A stretch of 5,062 nucleotides of DNA from an uncultured Rhodospirillaceae bacterium (lineage in GTDB: Bacteria; Pseudomonadota; Alphaproteobacteria; MPNO01). The notes beneath the pieces are model-generated. The model was not told the DNA's origin, searched no databases, and saw nothing but the letters and a program-made list of their open reading frames with translations. A program made the position numbers and the translations under genes. Where the stretch lies: contig CALGIA010000009.1 in the NCBI GenBank assembly GCA_937916005.1, forward strand, positions 1-5,062. Reading direction: 5' to 3'. How positions within the stretch are numbered: the stretch's first letter is position 1; each line of letters opens with the position of its first letter. Below, one piece after another: positions 1 through 5,062 of the stretch.

Positions 1-833
1 CGACCAAGATCGAATATAATCTGGCGTCGCCCCTGAAGCAGTTCGAACTGGTGCGCGACGGCGTGGCGGATGCGGCGTGGATATTCCATGGCTACAACAC
101 GCGCTTTGTCGCCTCCCAGGCGATCGAACTCCCCGGGCTGGGCGCGACCGCCGAAGCGGCGTCGGTCGCCTCACAGACGGCATTCGAAAGTGAGCTTTAC
201 AAGGCCAAGGAGCATCGCGGTGTGGTGGTTGCGACCATGTTTTCACATGGCCAGGCGGTCATTCAGACCAAAAAGAAAATCATGTCGCTTGGCGATCTGC
301 GCGGCATGAAAATTCGTGTGCCGGGCGGCGTGGGCAGCATGGTGGGCCGCGCCCTCGGCGTGACGGCGGTCAAGCTGCCGGCGCCCAAGGTCTATGAAGC
401 GCTGTCGTCCCGGGTCGCCGACGGGGTCTTCATGCCGATGGAGACCCAGAAGACCTTCCGCCTCAAGGAAGTGACGCCCTTCGTCACCTTCATGCCGGGC
501 GGGCTGTATTACGGCAGCTTCGCGATCATCATGAACCCGGGTTTTCTGAAAAAACTGTCGGCCTCGGACCGCGCCGCCGTGATGGGAACGACCGGAACCA
601 AGCTTGCCGCCTTCGTTGGCAAGATATGGGAAGATGGCGATGTGGCGGGGCTGGCCGACGCCAAGAAATTCGGCAGTAAAGTCCAGACCGCGTCGGCTTC
701 CATGTATAGCGAATACAAGGGCATCACCGCCAAGCTGGAAGCGGACTGGATCACCCGCGTCGGCAAGCGCGGCGTCGATGGGCGGAAAGCGCTGAAAATT
801 ATCCGTTCCGCCGTGGCCAGCTACGGCAAGTAA
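1..833 (+). CDS. dctP: TRAP transporter solute-binding protein, DctP family (5' truncated by window edge)
   Basis: Periplasmic binding protein of a TRAP transporter, which captures a small (usually carboxylate) solute and hands it to the DctQ/DctM membrane pair. The reading frame is open from base 3 to the TAA at 831-833, giving 276 visible residues. DctP proteins are usually about 330-340 residues, so roughly 55-65 N-terminal residues, including the signal peptide, lie outside. The GTG at 51-53 is an internal valine, not a start: the upstream codons continue the family pattern (LVRDGVADAAWIFHGY). Other family hallmarks are the segment LRGMKIRVPGG, whose arginine (codon 315-317) is at the position that salt-bridges the substrate carboxylate in DctP proteins, followed by ALGVTAVKLPAPKVYEAL, GVFMPMETQKTFRLKEVT and the YYGSFAIIMNP strand. 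The gene ends 8 bases before dctQ. The family call is strong; ligand identity is unknown. Confidence 0.95.
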   Translation, partial: TKIEYNLASPLKQFELVRDGVADAAWIFHGYNTRFVASQAIELPGLGATAEAASVASQTAFESELYKAKEHRGVVVATMFSHGQAVIQTKKKIMSLGDLRGMKIRVPGGVGSMVGRALGVTAVKLPAPKVYEALSSRVADGVFMPMETQKTFRLKEVTPFVTFMPGGLYYGSFAIIMNPGFLKKLSASDRAAVMGTTGTKLAAFVGKIWEDGDVAGLADAKKFGSKVQTASASMYSEYKGITAKLEADWITRVGKRGVDGRKALKIIRSAVASYGK

Positions 834-841
834 GTCCTGAC

Positions 842-1414
842 GTGACGGACGGAAACGTCGTTCCGAAGAAAGCCACCGTGACCGACTGGTTGCGGTGGCT
901 GACCGACGGGACATCATCGCTTGTTTTATTTGCGCTGATGGCCATGACCTGCGTCGATGTTGTCGGCCGGTACTTCTTCAACTCGCCCCTGGATGGCGCG
1001 ACCGAGCTTACCCAATTGATGATGGGCGTCATCATTTTCGCGGTGCTGCCGACGGTGTGCTTCCGCGAAGAGCATGTTTCGGTCGATCTGATGGATATCT
1101 GGTTTCCCGAGCGGCTGATCAATAGCCGTCAGCTCGTGATCAGCATTATCACCACGGTCGCCATGTCGGCGGTGGCGTGGCGGGTCTGGATCGTTGCGGA
1201 GCGTACGACGGAATATGGCGATTCCACGGAATTTCTGGGCATCGCCTATGCGCCGATCTATTATTTCGTATCCGTGATGTGCGCCTTCAGCGCGATCGCC
1301 ATCGCCTGCAACATCCCGCGATATATCCGGGGACAGGGTCCGTTATCGCCCGGCCGGGACCCCTCGCCGTCCGACCGGGATGACGATGGGCCGCCCGAGT
1401 CTTCCATAATGTAG
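842..1414 (+). CDS. dctQ: TRAP transporter small permease subunit, DctQ family
   Basis: Small inner-membrane subunit that pairs with DctM. The 190-residue product has four hydrophobic segments at about residues 25-42, 58-73, 97-117 and 138-157, as expected for DctQ. Family motifs are visible: VDVVGRYFFNSPLDGATEL (residues 38-56) and the short loop REEHVSVDL (75-83) after the second helix. The GTG at 842 lies 8 bases after the binding-protein stop and has only a weak upstream purine run (GGCAAG, 825-830). An in-frame GTG at 878 has a better-placed GAAGAAAG and would give a 178-residue protein starting TDWLRWL after the initiator, so the start is uncertain. After the last helix there is a hydrophilic tail of about 30 residues rich in Pro, Asp and Ser (roughly 160-190), longer than DctQ usually needs. 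The neighbours on both sides confirm the family. Confidence 0.93.
   Translation: MTDGNVVPKKATVTDWLRWLTDGTSSLVLFALMAMTCVDVVGRYFFNSPLDGATELTQLMMGVIIFAVLPTVCFREEHVSVDLMDIWFPERLINSRQLVISIITTVAMSAVAWRVWIVAERTTEYGDSTEFLGIAYAPIYYFVSVMCAFSAIAIACNIPRYIRGQGPLSPGRDPSPSDRDDDGPPESSIM
865..872 (+). promoter_or_regulatory. Shine-Dalgarno-like run that may favour a later dctQ start
   Basis: GAAGAAAG lies 5 bases before an in-frame GTG at 878-880. It is a better-spaced ribosome-binding candidate than anything before the GTG at 842. Using the later start would remove 12 residues, all before the first membrane helix, so protein topology does not decide between the two starts. Confidence 0.35.
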
Positions 1415-1438
1415 TCGAGTGCCCGGAATGGAGATCCC

Positions 1439-2755
1439 GTGACCCTTGCGTTGATTGGTTTTGCCGTCCTGATTGTGCTGGTGTTCCTGCGCCTTCCCAT
1501 CTCCTTCGCCATGGGGTTGGTTGGGGCCGCCGGATTCGCTTATATCAGCGGCTGGAAGCCGTCCATGGCCATGGTCGGCACGCTGTTTTCCGAGGCGGCC
1601 CTGAATTACGGCCTGTCTGTGGTCCCTCTGTTCATCCTGATGGGGAATTTCGTCGCCCGGGCGGGAATGTCGTCGGAACTATATGCGGCGTCGAACGCGT
1701 TTTTGCGGCACCGGCGGGGCGGGCTGGCCATGGCCACCATCGTCGCCTGCGGCGGGTTCAGCGCGATCTGTGGTTCCAGCCTGGCGACAGCGGCGACCAT
1801 GGCCAAGGTGGCCATGCCGCCGATGCGGAAATTCGGCTACGCGGATTCCCTGGCCTCGGCATCGATCGCGGCCGGCGGCACGCTGGGAATCCTGATACCG
1901 CCCAGCGTCATCCTTGTGCTCTACGGGATCATGACCGAATCCAGCATTCGTGAGCTGTTCGCCGCCGGTTTCATTCCAGGCTTGCTGGGAATTCTGCTCT
2001 ATCTCGCCGCCGTGCAGTTCGTGGTCTGGCGCAATCCCGGCGCGGGGCCCAGGGGAGACCCCATGCCCTGGCCGCAGCGCTTCAATGCCCTGAAGCAGGT
2101 ATGGGGCGTTCTGCTGCTGTTCATCCTGGTCATCGGCGGGATTTATGTGGGTATCTTCACGCCGACCGAAGCGGCGGGAATCGGGGCCGGAGGCGCATTC
2201 CTGCTGGCGCTGCTGCGCGGCGTACGGTCGTTCAGCGAGATCTACAAGGTGCTGGCCGACAGCGCGCGGACGTCGGCGATGCTTTTCACCGTGCTGTTCG
2301 GCGCGCTGATATTTTCCAACTTCGTCAACCGCGCCGGCCTCCCCGAAGGGCTGCTCGGCATGGTGACCGGGTTTGACGTGCCGCCCCTGGTCATCATCGC
2401 AATCATTCTGGCGATCTATGTGGTTCTCGGCTGCATCTTCGAGAGCCTGTCCATGCTTCTGCTCACCATCCCCATCTTCACCCCCGTGATACGGGAACTC
2501 GGCTATGCGGGCATGAGCCCGGACACCATTCTCGTATGGTTCGGGATCATTGCGGTGGTCGTTACTGAAATCAGTCTCATCACGCCGCCGGTCGGCCTCA
2601 ACGTGTTCGTCATCTCGGGAGTCCTCAAGGACGTCAAGACCACAACCGTGTTTCGCGGCGTCACGCCGTTCTGGTGCGTGGATATCATCCGGCTGGCGAT
2701 CCTGGTCATTGTGCCCGGATTGATCATGTTTCTGCCGAACCTTCTATATCACTGA
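1439..2755 (+). CDS. dctM: TRAP transporter large permease subunit, DctM family
   Basis: Large inner-membrane subunit that forms the ion-coupled translocation path. It has 438 residues, close to the usual 425-440, and is hydrophobic almost throughout, with many membrane helices. Diagnostic segments are the N-terminal FLRLPISFAMGL (16-27), SVVPLFILMGNFVARAG (60-76), GGFSAICGSSLATAATMAKVAMP (about 105-127), SIAAGGTLGILIPPSVILVLYG (142-163), FTPTEAAGIGAGGAFLLAL (240-258), FESLSMLLLTIPIF (334-347) and TPPVGLNVFVISGV (382-395). The GTG start has a clear GGAG at 1430-1433, spaced by 5 bases. The gap after dctQ is 24 bases, so the transporter genes are almost certainly co-transcribed. The only long hydrophilic loop is around 198-216. 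No defect is seen. Substrate cannot be inferred from this subunit. Confidence 0.97.
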   Translation: MTLALIGFAVLIVLVFLRLPISFAMGLVGAAGFAYISGWKPSMAMVGTLFSEAALNYGLSVVPLFILMGNFVARAGMSSELYAASNAFLRHRRGGLAMATIVACGGFSAICGSSLATAATMAKVAMPPMRKFGYADSLASASIAAGGTLGILIPPSVILVLYGIMTESSIRELFAAGFIPGLLGILLYLAAVQFVVWRNPGAGPRGDPMPWPQRFNALKQVWGVLLLFILVIGGIYVGIFTPTEAAGIGAGGAFLLALLRGVRSFSEIYKVLADSARTSAMLFTVLFGALIFSNFVNRAGLPEGLLGMVTGFDVPPLVIIAIILAIYVVLGCIFESLSMLLLTIPIFTPVIRELGYAGMSPDTILVWFGIIAVVVTEISLITPPVGLNVFVISGVLKDVKTTTVFRGVTPFWCVDIIRLAILVIVPGLIMFLPNLLYH

Positions 2756-2804
2756 CCAGCATATTCATGGATTAAGCAGGCTCACCGGGCAGGAAAGAAC
2801 GCAC

Positions 2805-3992
2805 ATGGACCACGACAAAATATCCCGTGAAGATCTGGTGGAGCGCGCGCGGGCGCTGATCCCCATGCTGCGCGCGGAGGCCGACGCGGCGGAAAGGCGA
2901 CGCATGATCGCGCCCGAAACCATCACCGCCCTGCGCGAGGCGGGTATTTTCCGCACACTGCAGCCGGAGCGTTTCGGCGGATTCGAATATGATTTCGGCA
3001 TGGTGGTGCGCATCAACAGCCTGATCGGCCAGGGCTGCACATCGACGGCCTGGGTGTGCGGACTGGGCATCACGCACCAGTGGATCATTTCCGGATTTCC
3101 CCCGCAGGCTCAGGAAGACGTCTGGGGTGAGAACCCCGGGGCCATCACCTACGGCTCCTACGGGCCGGTGGTCGAGGCAAAACCGGTCGACGGCGGCTGG
3201 ACCATCTCCGGCTCATGGCCGTTCGCCAGCGGATGCGATCACGGGCAGTGGGGCCTGCTGGGGACGCGGTTTTCGGGCGCGGGCGCCGACGGCGGCATGG
3301 CGCCGGGCTTCGTGCTTGTACCTGCGGCGGACTACACCATCGATGATGACTGGTTCACCAACGGGCTGGCCGCGACCGGCAGCAAGAGCATCGTGTGCGA
3401 CGATGTGTTCATACCGAGCCACCGACGCCTGATGTTTGCCGATGTCATGTCGGGTAACTCGCCGGGATACAGGGCCAGCGGCAAGCCGCTCTACAGCATC
3501 CCCATGTTCGCCGGCATTCCCACCGCCATCACCACCCCGGCGCTGGGCGCTCTCCAGGGCGCCATCGACGCGTTCATCGAAACCACCCGCGTACAGAAGA
3601 CCCGCGGGATGCGGTCCGGCGAAAGTGTGGCCGACTTCGCCGCCGTCCAGTCCGCCATCGCAACCGCCTGCGCCGCGGTGGATTCAGGCAAGCTGATGTT
3701 CCTGCGCGACCTGGAAGAAACCCACGCAGCTGTCAACGCCGGACGAAAAATCACCCAGGACATCCGGATTCGCAACCGGCTGACCCAGGGCTATCTGATG
3801 AAGCAGGCGCTGATGGCCATCGACGAGCTTTACAGCGTTACCGGCGCCACCGGCATCAATTTGGGCAACCGGGTGGAGCGCGCCTGGCGCGATCTGCACG
3901 CCATGTCCCACCATATAACCCTCAACTGGAACATCGTCGGCGCCATGTGCGGCCAGCATCTGCTGGGCCGGGACCCTCAAGGGCATTATTAG
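2805..3992 (+). CDS. Acyl-CoA dehydrogenase-fold flavin-dependent monooxygenase, oxygenase component (HsaA / HPAH-C2-like)
   Basis: Probable oxygenase of a two-component flavin monooxygenase, which uses reduced flavin supplied by a separate reductase to hydroxylate a phenol-like or related substrate. The product has 395 residues. Residues 1-110 form the helical N-terminal domain (EAGIFRTLQPERFGGFEYD at 45-63), then comes the beta-domain (GGWTISGSWPFASGCDHGQW at 130-149, GLAATGSKSI at 187-196), then a C-terminal helical bundle ending in RAWRDLHAMSHH (359-370). The SGCDH and WRDLHAMSHH stretches are typical of the HsaA/HPAH-C2 group. I do not see the C-terminal region of CoA-ester dehydrogenases that carries their catalytic base. 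H91, S118, S142 and H369 have spacing close to the active-site His/Ser/Ser/His of HPAH-C2 as I recall it. The ATG at 2805 has AGGAAA at 2791-2796, spaced by 8 bases. The gene follows dctM by 49 bases with no terminator seen, so it is probably in the same operon. The substrate is unknown and no reductase gene is in view. Confidence 0.85.
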   Translation: MDHDKISREDLVERARALIPMLRAEADAAERRRMIAPETITALREAGIFRTLQPERFGGFEYDFGMVVRINSLIGQGCTSTAWVCGLGITHQWIISGFPPQAQEDVWGENPGAITYGSYGPVVEAKPVDGGWTISGSWPFASGCDHGQWGLLGTRFSGAGADGGMAPGFVLVPAADYTIDDDWFTNGLAATGSKSIVCDDVFIPSHRRLMFADVMSGNSPGYRASGKPLYSIPMFAGIPTAITTPALGALQGAIDAFIETTRVQKTRGMRSGESVADFAAVQSAIATACAAVDSGKLMFLRDLEETHAAVNAGRKITQDIRIRNRLTQGYLMKQALMAIDELYSVTGATGINLGNRVERAWRDLHAMSHHITLNWNIVGAMCGQHLLGRDPQGHY

Positions 3993-4021
3993 AAAACGCC
4001 GCATGGCCGAGAAATTCACGT

Positions 4022-4050
4022 TTGTCGTCGCGCCATCCAGGTGCTAACTT
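4022..4050 (+). promoter_or_regulatory. Possible weak sigma-70-type promoter before the VOC gene
   Basis: TTGTCG (4022-4027) and TAACTT (4045-4050) are separated by 17 bases, the optimal spacing. They match TTGACA in 4 of 6 positions and TATAAT in 3 of 6. The site lies 32 bases before the VOC start codon. Matches this weak occur by chance, so the site is a candidate only. Confidence 0.25.
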
Positions 4051-4070
4051 TTTCGCAACTAGGAATCCAT

Positions 4071-4075
4071 AAGGA
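4071..4075 (+). promoter_or_regulatory. Ribosome-binding site that sets the VOC gene start
   Basis: AAGGA lies 7 bases before the ATG at 4083. It decides in favour of this start over the in-frame GTG at 4041, which has only CGCCATCCAG before it and would add 14 residues encoded by the AT-rich spacer. Confidence 0.75.
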
Positions 4076-4082
4076 TAGATCC

Positions 4083-4610
4083 ATGCCAGACATCGATTTC
4101 GTTGCCTCGAACGCATCCGCCGAGCCGATGACACGCAAGGAGCCCGCGCTCAAGCTTAACTTCTTCTCGCACGCGACCATCGATGTCTCGGATATTGACC
4201 GTGCGCGCGACTTTTATGAGAATTTCATGGGGTTCGATGTGGTGCAGACGAGCAAGATCTCGGCTCTCATCCGGCTCGGCGGCCACACGTCGATTGCCGT
4301 GGTCCGGACCAAGAAGCCGCTCAAAATGGATTTGATGAACCACAACGGGGTCGACGTCCGCACCAAGGAGGAAGTCGACGCCGCCCACGAGACCGTCCTC
4401 GCCGAGGCGGAAAAGTGGGGCCTGCACAAGATCTCGACGCCCGCGATGCAACACGGCACCTACAGCTTCTACTTCTGGGACGCCGACGAAAACGTGTGGG
4501 AAATTCTGACAAACCCCGAAGGCGGCTACGATTGGCTGTATGACGTTGGCGACCAGACAGGCAAGGGGCACCACGACAAAAACTTCAAACGGCCGGGCGT
4601 GAACGCTTAA
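4083..4610 (+). CDS. Single-domain VOC (glyoxalase/extradiol dioxygenase superfamily) protein
   Basis: Metal-dependent enzyme of the vicinal oxygen chelate superfamily; members include glyoxalase I, FosA-type transferases and type I extradiol ring-cleavage dioxygenases. From the ATG at 4083 it has 175 residues: a polar N-terminal stretch (1-23), the first beta-alpha-beta module starting FFSHATIDVSDIDRARDFYENFMGFDVV (27-54), and a second module (about 85-142) ending GTYSFYFWDADENVWEIL. H30 (first strand), H87 (MNHNGVDV) and E140 (VWEI) sit where the superfamily places its three metal ligands. H124 and Y130 precede E140 in a way that loosely resembles the extradiol dioxygenase signature, but the Pro and Gly of that signature are Ala and Glu here. 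A polar tail of about 30 residues (146-175, with a GHH motif) follows the fold. It lies downstream of the flavin monooxygenase on the same strand, which fits a ring-cleavage or isomerase role. The exact reaction is not determinable from sequence alone. Confidence 0.85.
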   Translation: MPDIDFVASNASAEPMTRKEPALKLNFFSHATIDVSDIDRARDFYENFMGFDVVQTSKISALIRLGGHTSIAVVRTKKPLKMDLMNHNGVDVRTKEEVDAAHETVLAEAEKWGLHKISTPAMQHGTYSFYFWDADENVWEILTNPEGGYDWLYDVGDQTGKGHHDKNFKRPGVNA

Positions 4611-4624
4611 ACCGGTCGGGCGAA

Positions 4625-4638
4625 AACGCTCCAGCGTT
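4625..4638. terminator. Small hairpin between convergent genes, possible weak bidirectional terminator
   Basis: AACGCT CC AGCGTT is a perfect inverted repeat. In practice it would form a 5-bp stem with a 4-base loop. It lies between the stop codons of the convergent VOC and LLM genes (4610 and 4640). On the minus strand the stem runs into four T residues, giving a weak terminator-like tail for the LLM gene; on the plus strand there is no T run. The stem is short, so the role is tentative. Confidence 0.35.
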
Positions 4639-4639
4639 C

Positions 4640-5062
4640 TCAGTAGGGCTCGAAGTCGCGGAGCGCCGGGATCACCGCATCGCCGAACAGGCGGATCGAA
4701 CGCATCAGATCGTCTTCCGGCAGATCATGGAAATTGAACTCACCCATGAAGGTGTTGAACAGCCCCCTGGACGCCGCTTCGGAAATCTTTCGTGCGACCG
4801 TGTCGGGCGAGCCGATGAAGACCAGATCGTTCGCCATCAGATAGTCGGGATCGAACAGATTGGCCATGATCTCGGCGGCGCCGGTCTCGCCCCGGGCAAT
4901 GAACCGATCGACGAAGCGGCGGTGACGGTCCTCGAAACTCACGCCGGGCGACGGCGGCTCCAGGAATCCCACATAGGCCTGGCTCGCACCGAGCAACGCC
5001 TTGTCGATCGCCTTCTCATCGGTCTCATCCCAGACCATCTCGACCTGTGCCCAGATTCCGCC
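4640..5062 (-). CDS. LLM-class (bacterial luciferase-like) flavin-dependent oxidoreductase, C-terminal part
   Basis: C-terminal portion of a luciferase-fold (TIM-barrel) FMN- or F420-dependent oxidoreductase or monooxygenase. The frame is open across the right edge, reading GGIWAQVEMVWDETDEKA from base 5062, so the ATG at 5036-5038 is internal. About 140 residues are visible and perhaps 220-260 N-terminal residues are missing. Family features are LVFIGSPDTVARKISEAAS, the segment that normally follows the barrel and contacts the flavin phosphate region, then GLFNTFMGEFNFHDLPEDDLMRSIRLFG and the typical C-terminal end AVIPALRDFEPY. The stop is TGA at 4642-4640. The gene is transcribed towards the VOC gene, with 29 bases between stop codons, so it belongs to a different transcript. 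The flavin-utilising theme fits the neighbouring monooxygenase, but its substrate cannot be read. Confidence 0.92.
   Translation of the reverse strand, partial: GGIWAQVEMVWDETDEKAIDKALLGASQAYVGFLEPPSPGVSFEDRHRRFVDRFIARGETGAAEIMANLFDPDYLMANDLVFIGSPDTVARKISEAASRGLFNTFMGEFNFHDLPEDDLMRSIRLFGDAVIPALRDFEPY

Larger units (their letters stand above)
3993..4082 (+). other. 90-base spacer between monooxygenase and VOC genes
   Basis: This is the longest non-coding stretch in the window and is more AT-rich than its flanks, especially from about 4045 to 4080. It contains a weak promoter-like pair, the ribosome-binding site of the next gene, and a 14-codon ORF (4003-4047) of doubtful meaning. No convincing rho-independent terminator was found, so read-through from the monooxygenase gene is possible. 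Confidence 0.6.

Noticed and set aside
51..53. GTG as the start of the binding-protein gene
   Set aside because: The frame is open upstream to base 3 and the upstream codons continue the DctP pattern, so this is an internal valine.
243..917. Long minus-strand ORF of 224 codons opposite the dctP/dctQ junction
   Set aside because: It is antisense to clearly recognisable TRAP genes, its translation shows no family resemblance, and long antisense frames are common in GC-rich DNA.
1563..1574. Perfect 12-base palindrome CCATGGCCATGG inside dctM
   Set aside because: It encodes part of S-M-A-M within a well-conserved reading frame; codon choice for Met-Ala-Met in a GC-rich gene readily produces it.
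1798..1816. Inverted repeat CATGGCC / GGCCATG with a 5-base loop inside dctM
   Set aside because: It lies in the middle of the gene within the conserved TMAKVAMP segment, with no T tract; explained by the codons for Met-Ala and Val-Ala-Met.
4041..4082. Upstream GTG start giving a 189-residue VOC protein
   Set aside because: No ribosome-binding site precedes it, the added 14 residues come from AT-rich spacer, and the ATG at 4083 has a well-placed AAGGA.
4059..4574. Minus-strand ORF of 171 codons opposite the VOC gene
   Set aside because: It is a shadow of the VOC gene: its product matches no family I recognise, while the plus-strand frame carries conserved VOC motifs.
5036..5038. ATG on the minus strand as the start of the LLM gene
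   Set aside because: The frame continues to the window edge with family-like sequence, and a 132-residue LLM protein would lack the catalytic barrel.

Overview
The window is a GC-rich, densely coding bacterial segment. Its base composition, GTG starts, short spacers and gene types suggest a Pseudomonadota, most likely an alphaproteobacterium. That is an inference, because no taxonomic marker gene is present.

Layout from left to right: (1) positions 1-833 hold the 3' part of a DctP-type TRAP solute-binding protein gene, cut by the left edge. (2) Eight bases later comes the small membrane subunit DctQ (842-1414). (3) The large membrane subunit DctM follows after 24 bases (1439-2755). These three make a complete tripartite ATP-independent periplasmic transporter, apart from the missing binding-protein N-terminus. 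(4) After 49 bases there is a 395-residue flavoprotein with the acyl-CoA dehydrogenase fold (2805-3992). It resembles the oxygenase component of two-component flavin monooxygenases (HsaA / HPAH-C2 / DszC type) more than a true acyl-CoA dehydrogenase. (5) After a 90-base spacer there is a single-domain vicinal-oxygen-chelate (VOC) protein of 175 residues with a candidate His-His-Glu metal site (4083-4610). (6) Convergent to all of these, on the minus strand and cut by the right edge, is the C-terminal part of a luciferase-like (LLM) flavin-dependent oxidoreductase (4640-5062).

The plus-strand genes read as an uptake-and-catabolism unit. The TRAP system would import a carboxylate-bearing substrate using the Na+/H+ gradient. 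The flavin monooxygenase would hydroxylate it, and the VOC protein might cleave or rearrange the product. The LLM protein would be a further flavin-dependent step under separate control. The substrate cannot be read from the sequence. No flavin reductase partner lies inside the window.

No RNA genes, insertion sequences, CRISPR arrays or long repeats were seen. No intergenic stretch exceeds 90 bases. The gene families are known ones; what may be new is the pathway they form together.
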